Source of the DNA: Brachionus plicatilis
Taxonomy: Eukaryota > Rotifera > Eurotatoria > Ploima > Brachionidae
Direction: 5' to 3'
NCBI GenBank assembly: GCA_010279815.1
Contig: QEOQ01000180.1
Coordinates: 977,036-1,041,035, forward strand
Length of the DNA stretch: 64,000 nucleotides
Position numbers and translations under genes: made by a program. Shown piece after piece: positions 54,290 to 64,000 of this stretch. Numbering within the stretch: position 1 is the first letter of the stretch; each line of letters opens with the position of its first letter. The notes beneath the pieces were generated by a model. It saw only the letters and a list, made by a program, of their open reading frames with translations. It was not told where the DNA came from and searched no databases.

Positions 54290-56104
54290 ATTTTAATTTA
54301 AATCAGTGAACATTGGCTAATTTTTTAATAAGTTTTTGAAATTATTATTATTTTATTTTATTGATTTATTTAATTGAGTTTTAGATGATGGAGCAATAAA
54401 GAAAATTTCATACAAAACGCCTTAAAATCAAATTTTTTTATCTTAGAATTTAATCTAAAACAAATATTTACTGCTTTGCAAAAATTTTATTAACTAATCT
54501 CATTATTTTCATTATTTTAATTAAATTTTTCAAATTTCTTTGATTCTCATATTCCTGATTTTCATTTTATTAGTTTAAAATTACATTTACTTTTTTTGCG
54601 TATAAATATAAATGTTTTTTTTTTAAGCTGAATAAGTTCTGAATGAAAAAATCATCATATTCGTTTTTCTTTCAGCTTTTTAAAATTCCATTTCTTTTAA
54701 AAGTTAAAATTATCTTTTAATTGTGACAATTTTATACAAATTTTATATTATTTTTTATCATTTATGATATACAAATTTTCAAGTTTAACATTTTTCTTCT
54801 TATGATTTTAAAATGAAAATTCTTTCAAACAAATGGACCTGTTTAAATCAGACGAAAGTCAATTAAACAATATTATTTGAGAAAAACAAAACTAATTTAT
54901 TTTGTTATACATCAAGAGATATTTGAAAATAAATTAGCTATCGACACCTTAAGTAATTATTATTTGATGAAATTAGCAATTAGTTAACCTCCACGGAAAT
55001 AAGTTCAACAAAATAATTTTTAAATTAGTCTTCAAATTACTTATTTTGATTAATAAAATTAATGTAGAAAAGTACTTTTTTTCAAATAATTAAATTTTTA
55101 TGGTCAATTATTTATTTGAATATTTGTGGCATAATCGGATGTCATTTTAACTTTAAATATTCAAATTAAACTCTTATCAATGTTCCATTCTTTAATTTTT
55201 ATAAATATTTTTTTCCTTATCCTTATCTTTAGGCTTTGGTTTTATGTTTAATTGATTTTTTATAATTCTATTACTTTCACTTGATTACTTGGATGCGTTG
55301 AAAAAGTTTGAGCGAATGAAGTTATTTTTAGTCTAACAAAAATAAAAGTTTATCGTAAGTCTTTTTAATTACTATTTTTTTTGTGGTTTTTTATTATTTT
55401 CAATATTACTGAAAGTTTTTTATATCAAAAATTTAGATCAAACAACAAACTAATCTAACGAAATCAAAGCTTTTCAAGAGAGTTAATGACTATTATTTAA
55501 GTTATTTTTAGGATAAATAATGATTAATTAAGATTTTAACTTATTTACAAAACAATTTTGCTAATTATATCTTCTTGTCTTTTATTGAAAATTTCTGTTC
55601 CTTGACGACACAAATTTAGACTCTTTAGAAATAGCATGATATTTATTCAGCAGTTGGCAGAGATAATTATTTTTTCGAGATGTTATCATTGTCTAAAATC
55701 TTTTTTCGGACTCAAGATTAATTTGGTTGAGTAAAATGGAATGAAAAATAAAGGTAAGAGGATGGTCTTATGATTTAATGTTTACAAAGAGGAAATTAAT
55801 GGCCATGAACTATTTTCTTTCTGTTATTTCTACGTATTAAGTCTTTTTTAAATAATAAACAAGTTATTTTTTTATTTTCATTTAGAACAAAACCAAAAAT
55901 TAAAAAAATTAATTTGTAAAATGGTTAATGATTTTTTAATTTAATCATGCATTAAAAAAATCATATATCACTGATTGCTTTCGAATTTTGAGTAAATTTA
56001 AATTATTTAAAAAAGATTAAAATAATAAAGAATTGTGTCTATCTTAGAAAAATTAGGAATTTTCATGTGAAATTTGCCATAATAGATTTTTTAAAAATTT
56101 ACTC
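54290..56104. other. intergenic, nothing recognised
   Basis: 1.8 kb of AT-rich sequence without a supported gene, RNA or repeat. Confidence 0.4.
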
Positions 56105-56965
56105 AAAACTGTAAATTAGACATTTTGAATTTTGGTACAAAAAACAAGAACAAAATATGAAAAGTTTGGCCTGTGAGCCTGTAATTATTTCTTTCAGCAT
56201 ATCTTATTCTACTTTCTAACCTGATAGATTCTAGATTATTGAAAATTTTTAAAATGTGTATTAAATCACATCTTATTCTTCTAGTATTCAGTGACGTAAG
56301 TTTAATTCTACGCAATCTCTCTTCATACTCAAGGTTTCTAAAGTTTGGAATCATCTTAGTTGCTCTACGCTGCAGTTTTTCAAGTTCATTTTTATCTTTT
56401 TCCAATATGGATTCCAAACACTAAAACCATATTCTATAAGAGATCTAACAAATGAATGATGAAAGTAACTTAAATTCATTGCTATCCATAAATTAAAATT
56501 TTTTACCGATCATTCCCAAAATTCTGCCGCTTTGTCGGAAGGGTAGCTAAAATGAGCACCCTATTTTAGATTGTTTTGAAAAAAGACATCCAAACCCTTC
56601 TTTAATTTTGTTTTCTCTAATGACTCTGTTCCGTGTTCATTAAAAATTGTGTAGTCAAACTGATGATTTTATTTTTAATATCAATAACTTTACATTTCCT
56701 TAAGTTTAAATCAGTTGCCCACCAAATCGTTTAAATTAATTAAAAATAAAAAATAAGGGAGACCCAATCACTGAGCCTAATAGAACACCATTTGTAAAAT
56801 CCAGCCAAGGACAACTCTTTGCTTTCTTCCACTTAAAAAATTTCTAACCCAATTTTATATTAAATATTAAATATTATATTCCAAATTTACAATTTTCTGA
56901 ATGTTGCAGATATATTTCAGGGCTTTGCAGAATCAATATATTAGTGAAACAAAGGATGTATCAGT
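56105..56965 (-). pseudogene. dead LINE (CR1/Jockey-like) reverse transcriptase fragment
   Basis: Broken minus-strand frames in order: NFLSGRKQRVV and a GVxxGSVIGSPLFFIF block (the GVPQGS motif region), DVFFQNNLK...HFSYPSDKAA, then SFVRSLIEYGFSVWNPYWKK, and after a one-base shift at about 56400 ELEKLQRRATKMIPNFRNLE, YEERLRRIKLTSLNTRR and DLIHILKIFNN. The LQRRATK...YEERL...L...RR pattern is the standard palm-to-C-terminal end of CR1/Jockey-like LINEs. The type differs from LINE-1 and LINE-2 here, but fits the C-terminal scrap at 17340-17650. Confidence 0.75.
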
Positions 56966-58215
56966 TGCTAAAATTTACAGAACATGTTTTGGTCCGTCAG
57001 AACCTAAACTTTGGCATTTTTAATATTTTGTTTTTTTTTCTACCAAAATTCAATGCCATAAAAAAATGGTAAAAAAAGGCTTTTTTTTAAATAAAATAAA
57101 ATATTTAATGCTGGAAATTCATTTTTAGACCCGTAAAGGTTAAGAGGATTTAAAATAAATCTTTAATTTTTGCCAGTCAATTCAATTGTTTACTATTAAT
57201 ATTTGAAATGTAGCAATATTTTATTAAAAAAGAAATACGGAGATGTTTGTAAATGCTAAAACTTGAACTAATTTTTCTAATTTTAAAGTTTTCAAAATTA
57301 AATTTTACGAAAGCTTCGAAAAAACACAATTTTATTTAAACAATATAATTTCGATTTATTTTATTCTGTGATGCTTCGTCTAAGCTTTTAAATAAAAAGA
57401 GATAAAGAAGCTTGTTACGAAACATTTGTACCAATGCCCGAGTTCGATTAAGATATTCTTGCAAGATTTTTGTGTTGAATTTATAGAAATTGAAGAGATG
57501 TGCATTACGTTCCAATTTTTAGACCATTTGACTATTATTTTTTCATTTGTTTTTTGTCTTTTAATTTTCTAGAGGATAGTCTGTCACTCTATGTACCTTC
57601 ATTTTTAATTAAATTATTTGTTGATTGTAAAACGCTATTTGTATTTGAATAAATTTGAGAGAAAATCTCTCAAATTGTAAAATCACCAAAATATTGTGAT
57701 TAAAAGTTTGTTTTTTCATCGTTCAATGTTTATCACTTTTTATATTTTTAAGATGTACTTCTTTGTAATGAAAGCATTCTGTTTAATAAAGGTTCTAAAT
57801 ATTTGGTTCCTCAAATGCCAGACAATAATAAAAGAATATATTCACATTAAAATTAAATATTTAATTGCTAAAATATATTTAAATAATCATCTAACATAAT
57901 TTTACAGTATCGGTTTGACATCATGATCGATTATTGCTTAGTCTTTAAAATGGATTTTTTTAATATTCAATTTTTTAATGATTTCTTAAAATTGCATTCT
58001 ATTTATAGAAAAATTTTTAATCATATATTAAAAAAATAACGAAATATCACTGTTAAATTAAATAATGATCACAACTTTTCAAATCAAATTATTGATACCA
58101 TTTTTTAAACAATTTTCAAAAATTTATGTTTTCTTAAACGAAATCGAATCCAAAGAATCAGTATCTTTTTTGCTAATATTACTTGATAAAAACTTAAATT
58201 AATAATTAATATATA
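56966..58215. other. intergenic, nothing recognised
   Basis: AT-rich; a 67-codon plus-strand frame at 57696 has no motif and is probably chance. Confidence 0.35.
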
Positions 58216-58344
58216 CAGTACAAATTAAAACTATCTTGTACCCATTTTGTTCCTCGACTCTTCTTCAACTATTCCAGTGGGGAAAGTAAAAGTCGAGGAA
58301 GAGTCGAGGAAAGGAAATGTACAAGTTATTTTTAAATTGTACTG
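58216..58344. mobile_element. 129-bp foldback MITE (CAGTACAA ends)
   Basis: The ends CAGTACAAATTAAAA and, inverted, CAGTACAATTTAAAA continue inward as CTTGTAC and CCTCGACTCTTC / GAAGAGTCGAGG, so the element folds into one long hairpin. TA precedes the left end and CA follows the right end, suggesting a Tc1/mariner-like TA target with one base changed. Confidence 0.7.
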
Positions 58345-61300
58345 CAATATAATTTTTGTTATTTTCCGCAAGATTGATTTTTCGTAATTGTTTTTCTTAA
58401 ACAATTATAATATAAGCAAGTTTAATAATTTAAAAAAAAAGTTCTAGGTGATCAATTTGAAATCGGCCGTATATTAGATTCAAAAAAAAAATAAAAAGTT
58501 GGCCATGAAATTGAAGAGGCTGAAAAAAAATTAAAATAAAACTAAACTGTAGAAAACATCTTTTCAAGTTATGTTAAAAACTGGTAGAAAAAAAGTTCTA
58601 TAGAAGAAAAGGACTTTAGTTTTAGAAAGTAACCTTTTTAATTACGGTCAGCTGGCATTAAAATAAACTTCTCGAGAGTCAAATATTTCATTGCGAATTA
58701 AAAAAATTAAGCTTAAAAAATAAACCAACAATTTATTGTAAAAATAAAGACTGATCATTTTTTAAGTTATTTTATGTGATATTATACATGATTATATTAA
58801 AATCTTAAATAAAATCTAGTTTGTAAAAAAAATGTAACTTTCCAAATATGACGTAATATCACGTAAAATTATGCATAAAATGGTATTTGCTTTGTATCGC
58901 TTAACTAATGCATAAATTTATAATTTTAATTTTCTTTATTTTTGGTTTTTAGAATAAAATTTTTTTTCATCAAATTTTGTTCGAATGGCAAAATAATCCA
59001 AACGTTTAGTTCACTTAAATAAAAGAAATAAGCTTTAGAATTTTGGTAAATTGATATTTTATTTATTTATTTGTTTATCTGTTCCGAGCTAATGTTCCCT
59101 CAGAATAAAAATATATAAAAAAAAACAAAAAAAAAGGATAAAAAAGTTAAAAGAAAATTAGAAACAATATGTTGAAATAACTGCATGTTTAAATAATAAT
59201 AGGCCAAAACTTTAATAGTACATTTTGTCCCTATGAATTACAAGCATTGTCTATTTTTATCACGCTTTTCATCCTTGATTTTAAAGAATTAATCTAAAAT
59301 AATAGTACATTGAAATCTAATACATTGATTAATTATAATTAGCAAAATATGATAAAATCAAAGAAAAAAGTTTTTCATTCGAAAATCCAATTGCATTCGA
59401 TTCTCAATGTTCTTAATTATCTTTTCTATTTTTGAGAAGTTGTAAACTCAGTAGAGTTTTTTATAATCAAATTCAGTCGAAAGAAGAACCGAAAACGATA
59501 ACAGCTCTCAGATTCTATTGAAATAATTATATTTGATCATTTTTTTTCTAGGCTCTATGTTTAGTCTTTATATGGATTCTATTTTCTTTTAACATTTGTT
59601 AACCTTTCAAAATTTATTTATCAATTGAATTTTTTAAAATTTTTTAGTTAAATAGATCATGTTTTCTTTTGCACTCGGGAAGACATTGTGTAATAAACAC
59701 GATCAACTCAGAACGCTTATAATATTTTTCATCTAGATTGTTTACATCATTTGTTTATTCCAAACATTTTTCAATAAACTTTTTAACTCTTGTTCGCTTT
59801 ATAAATCTTAATAACATGCTTTTATAAACAATAATTCACATGTATTTCAAAGTGATCTTGTTAATTGTGCTTAAGACATTAAATTTTGTAAAATTTCCAT
59901 TTATTGACAGCTCGAATTTATATTGTTTTGAACAGAACAGCTTGGTTTTAGAAGATCCAAAAATATTTTATTATTTACATAAATTTAAGTCAAATAATTT
60001 GAAAAAATACTTTTAATTTCTTTTTCAAATTTAACATGGATCTTTTCATCGATTTTAGATTCGTTAAAATAATTTTTTGAAAAAAAATTAAATAATTTTA
60101 GATTATATTTTGTTTTTCAGAATTTTCCGGAATTAATACTTTAAAAATTATTGTTAAAATAAATCAATCTAGTAGAAATTTGGTGGTTATCACAACATTT
60201 TAACATTGGTCAAACTAATAAGTTAAAAAAACGGTTAGATTAGAATTTAACCGAGCAAGCTTTATTCTTAAAAATTAGAATTATTAATCAATTTTTTTAA
60301 TAGGAAAGAAATTTTAGTTCAAACAGGAGATTAAAGAAAAAAATAATTCATACTAAGCATTGACACACTGATTCGGTTTCAAAAAAATTAAATTATACCA
60401 ATAATAGCATAATCTATTCATTATATTTAATTCTCGTTTCCATCGTCTAATTAATAAACGGTATTAAAAATATGCTATAACTATAGCTTAACGATCTTTA
60501 TAATTTGAAAATAATTTTATAGTATCCTAAGTGTAGTTTTAAAATAAGAAATTAAAATTCATTAATGACATTCTATTTTTTTATTAGAAATCAGTTAAAT
60601 ATCTTATATTTTTAAAATTTAGAATAGGTTGTTGATTAGTTAAATTTTTGTAATCAAAATTTTCCTTGTTGGTTTTTAGTGCTCAAAATAACCGACTTTT
60701 AATTTACTGAATTTTAATTTGCTTTTTAGATAAAAATATGCATTGTAAACAAAGACCGTAATAAATTACGATTTAAAATAAAGCTATAAGGATAAAAAAT
60801 TAATTAAAAATCGCTCAATATTTATTAGCTAATGAAAAACTATATTTATTTGGAATTTATTTATTAGTTTTTTTTTCGATTTTAAATAATTGTCTACTTT
60901 TAAATGCATTCTGATTCTAATATTTGAAAAATCTCAGCAAATTTTATCTAAAAATTTTCCGTTTCATAAATTCACATTTTCGATCTTAATTTTTTTCCAT
61001 TATATTAATAACATGATTAAATCATATATTTTGAGTTTTAATTGCAAATTAATTAAAAAGATGCAGACATTTAAAAATGAATTTTTGTTTTAAACTTTGA
61101 AAAAATAAGAAAAAAAATAATATTTTATTGTCATACATTATGACTTAGCTATAATTTTTTTTGTAAAATTCGGTAAATGACTAAATTAAGTAAATTATCG
61201 GTAAAAATTCTTTACTTGAATCTTTAATTAATTCTTTTTGTTGGTAAATAAATATCAAATTGAACATTTTCATCTATACCATCAATTAAGTCAATAATGA

Positions 61301-62604
61301 GTATGCTTTTATAGACTTAACTAAAGAGTAAACTAAAAGGCACATCATCAAGCTTTCAGCGCTAATCGAGGAAGCATTCAAAAACTTTTTTTATTAAAAA
61401 AACAATTTTTTAGCTTGTAATTAAAATTATGAAAAAATCATTACCGAGTAAAATAAATTCTAAAGCTCAAAAATTGTTTATTTATTTAAATATTCACCTG
61501 AATAAGATTTCATTTAGATTAGTTACTTATTTTTGAAAAAAAATTTCACTTTGCTTCTTGCGTCCTGTTTTAAATAGAATCAAAATAATAAATCATTTAA
61601 AAAAATCCATTTTTTCTGCAAAAAAAGCATTTTGGTCATATTTAATAGAGTTTAATGATTAAAAGTTTTATTAATAAAAAAGATCATCGTACCTACAGTT
61701 TGGAAAGTAAAAATCTTATTTTTTAAATTTCTATATGGACTTAATTTTAGCATTAACTGTAGACTGAGCTCAAAATACAGTCATCAAAATTTTAGTCATT
61801 CTGCTCTACACTTAGATTGGTTATTATATTAATTTGTGTATATGTATCGAGCAATATTTCCTTTGCATTGAAAATAAAATTAAATATAAAAATAAAAGTT
61901 CAAATAAAAAAGGAAGTATTGAAACAAAAAAAAATATTGAAAATCATTTACTTCATAGATTTGGTTGATTTGATAGCAAGCAAAAGCTAAAATGACCTAA
62001 ACGTGACATTTTGAGGAGGACGAAATTTCGTGTTTTAATTTATTTTTATCTCAAAAAAACATTTTCCTATTGTATTGATGAATTCACTTATTTAAAAATA
62101 ACTTTTTTAGAAAAAAAACTTCTTTTTAACTTTTGTTTAAAAACACTCATTTACAGGAAATTAATCTATTATTGTTAATTTAGCTAGGCTGGAAGTCAAA
62201 AATATTGAAAAATCAAAACAAAAAGTCTTTGTTTAAAATTTCTTTTTTTAAGAATGAACTTTAATGGTTTTTTTATTAATTATTTTGTTGATTCCTTTTA
62301 AAAAATTAAAGTTGTACAAGTTGAAAATATTTTTTGTTTTATTATACGCAAATTTAAATTTCCTAAGAAAATTGAAAAATATTCAAAAAAGCATTAAAAG
62401 GATTATGATAAAAAAATAATCAACACTAGTGCTTTTAATGCTAACTTAAAGATTGAATTTCCTTTTTTTATCATAGAATATTTACATTATAGTCACTTGT
62501 TTTTGATGCTGAATTTAATTGATTTATTTTAGAAGATTTTAAAGTCAAAGATTTTTTTTCAAGTAAACAATTCGTGATTTTTGGAAAATTATTTTAATTA
62601 GAAA
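58345..62604. other. long gene-poor region
   Basis: 4.3 kb of AT-rich DNA. A possible inverted LINE tail lies at about 59060-59110 (TTATTTATTTATTTGTTTATC then TGTTCCGAGCTAATGTTCCC). A diverged repeat unit at about 60890-61090 (AAAAATCTCAGCAAATTTTA, TTTCCATTATATTAATAACA) recurs near 63560-63660. No gene recognised. Confidence 0.4.
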
Positions 62605-62724
62605 ATGGCTGGTAATATTGAATTGTTACCAAGTATTAAATCTCATGCTCTTTGGGAAAATCATAAAAGCATGATAAGAGCTTGTGAATATAAACCTTCA
62701 TTTACTCGAAACAACTATAAATAA
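62605..62724 (+). CDS. possible 39-residue microprotein (low confidence)
   Basis: ATG to TAA, 39 codons: MAGNIELLPSIKSHALWENH then a basic-aromatic half with single Cys and Trp residues. Composition is balanced (Ala, Gly, Pro, His, Trp, Cys), unlike the Lys/Phe/Ile/Asn bias of chance frames here, and the ATG sits in TTAGAAAATGGC, a reasonable context that could also follow an AG acceptor. No family recognised and no partner exon identified. It could equally be a last exon or a chance frame. Confidence 0.25.
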   Translation: MAGNIELLPSIKSHALWENHKSMIRACEYKPSFTRNNYK

Positions 62725-64000
62725 TTGATAATTGTTAGGCAAATATTTGCATTGAAACTAGCAAATGAAAAACAATTTTTTTTATAATCGATTAATATTT
62801 GGCTGTCAAATAACTTCCACTTAAATTATAAATTTATTTGACTCAAGAACCAAGAATTGTAGGAAGTAATTTTGAAAAAATTTGTTTTTTTTATCTAATT
62901 ACTTTAATTAGCTTAGTTGTTTATGACTTGGGTGAATCTATAAAAAGCTTTTGAGGATTTGAAGTGCCATTTAGAAGAATATTAAAATAATGCTTATTAA
63001 AAAAAGTTAAAGTGCTTGGGCTTTATTGATTTTAATAATCGTTCTTATTCAATAAAATTTTAAAAAAATGGATCACTTGTTTCATTTGATTTTAAATAAT
63101 TTTTTTTATTTGGTAAAATTAAATATAATTCAATGTTTAAGTTTTAAAAAATTTTGGACTGTCAATTTAAGACAAATTTAAATTTGACGAAAAAAGCAGC
63201 AATAGAAACAAAATTTTAGTGATGCCAATTATTTCGTAGCTTGAAAAAAAAGGCATCAAAAATTCGACTTGAATATGCAAATTAAATCATCTTTGTCAAT
63301 TTTAAATTTAGAATAAGAAAAAAAAGAATTTTTATAGGATAATTTAATTTTTTTCTTGTGAATAAATTAAAATGACAAAAATCAAAATAAGGAAAAGATC
63401 AGTAGAATTCACTGTGTCTCGATGCTAAAACTTTCTTATTGTTTCACTTCTTAATTTAAAATAGCTGAATTTCCACTTCATTTATCATGTCGAAAAAAAA
63501 TTTTTTCTTTTGTTAGAAAAAGATTCATCAAAGAAACTATAAACGCTTTAATATTTAAAAAATCTCAGCAAAATTTGTTTGCATAAAATTTTGCCATTCT
63601 TTTAATTCACATTTATAATCTTAATTTTTTTGCCATTATATTAATAAATGATTGATATAACATGTTCCATCAGGTTATGATTATATTTTTTTTTAGTTAT
63701 TTTGGGTAGAAAATTTAAAATTGTTTTAAAAGATATAGAAATTAAAAAATGGATTTTTGCTTTAAACATTTTAATGCAAAAAAATAAAAAATTAAATGTT
63801 TATTATCAGACAAAATAAATTTTTTTTTAGAAAATTTGAAAAATAGTACAAATAATTATATTGAGTTGATTATTGAAAAATTTTTTAAATACTTGAATTT
63901 TTAGTTTATTCTCCTTATTGATAATCATCTTTGTCAATTTTGAATTTTGAATAAGATAATTTAATCTTTATCTCAATAAATTAAAATGACAAAAAACAAA
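62725..64000. other. gene-poor end of window with diverged direct repeats
   Basis: The stretch at 63283-63386 (ATCATCTTTGTCAATTTTAA ... AAATTAAAATGACAAAAATC) recurs in the same orientation at 63922-64000, cut by the window edge. 63560-63660 recalls 60920-61010. No gene seen. Confidence 0.5.

Noticed and set aside
57696..57899. 67-codon plus-strand frame
   Set aside because: Hydrophobic and Lys-rich by base composition only; no start context or motif.
1..64000. CRISPR arrays, bacterial operons, riboswitches or prophage
   Set aside because: The window is animal nuclear DNA with spliceosomal introns; no regularly spaced identical repeats of CRISPR type were seen.

Overview
This window is animal nuclear DNA, very AT-rich, with short introns (49-56 bp where small, about 1 kb at most), clear spliceosomal borders and many dispersed transposons. 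The conserved genes are metazoan: DEG/ENaC channels, glutamate-cysteine ligase, an FKBP12-type isomerase, a RING-PDZ protein and MYCBPAP, a sperm/cilium protein. MYCBPAP argues against a nematode. Base composition, compact introns and gene content fit a small ciliated invertebrate such as a monogonont rotifer (Brachionus-like); this is an inference, not a proof.

Layout. 0.2-7.5 kb: three tandem DEG/ENaC channel genes on the minus strand. 9.1-12.3 kb: a young 5'-truncated LINE flanked by a perfect 79-bp target-site duplication. 12.3-19.2 kb: repeats plus one small secreted helical protein (15.6 kb). 19.2-24.3 kb: a ten-exon MYCBPAP gene (minus), reconstructed exon by exon to 881 residues. 24.4-26.4 kb: a second truncated LINE ending near an assembly gap (26298-26343). 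28.5-29.8 kb and 40.4-42.6 kb: two proteins that share an ectodomain but differ in membrane module, one single-pass and one seven-pass. 32.2-34.3 kb: GCLC in two exons, with a piggyBac remnant starting 15 bp after its stop. 38.1-38.8 kb: a small acidic secreted protein and a 58-residue membrane microprotein with a 51-bp intron. 43-44.5 kb: a dead LINE interrupted by a hAT-like MITE. 45.3-47.4 kb: a four-exon RING-coiled-coil-PDZ-PDZ gene. 51 kb: FKBP12. 51.3-64 kb: almost gene-free, holding MITEs, a dead LINE and diverged repeats.

Mobile DNA is the main feature: LINEs of at least two types (six or more pieces), hAT, pogo/Tc1 and piggyBac remnants, and several foldback MITE families. For two MITEs an exact 8-bp target duplication can be read; one of these is nested in a larger MITE whose second copy in the window preserves the empty site.

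The genes form no operon or single pathway. The best candidates for something new are the shared-ectodomain receptor pair, the secreted protein with a FAR-like motif, the modular RING-PDZ-PDZ gene, and the LINE with an unusually long target duplication. All homology calls are from reading motifs; no database search was possible.
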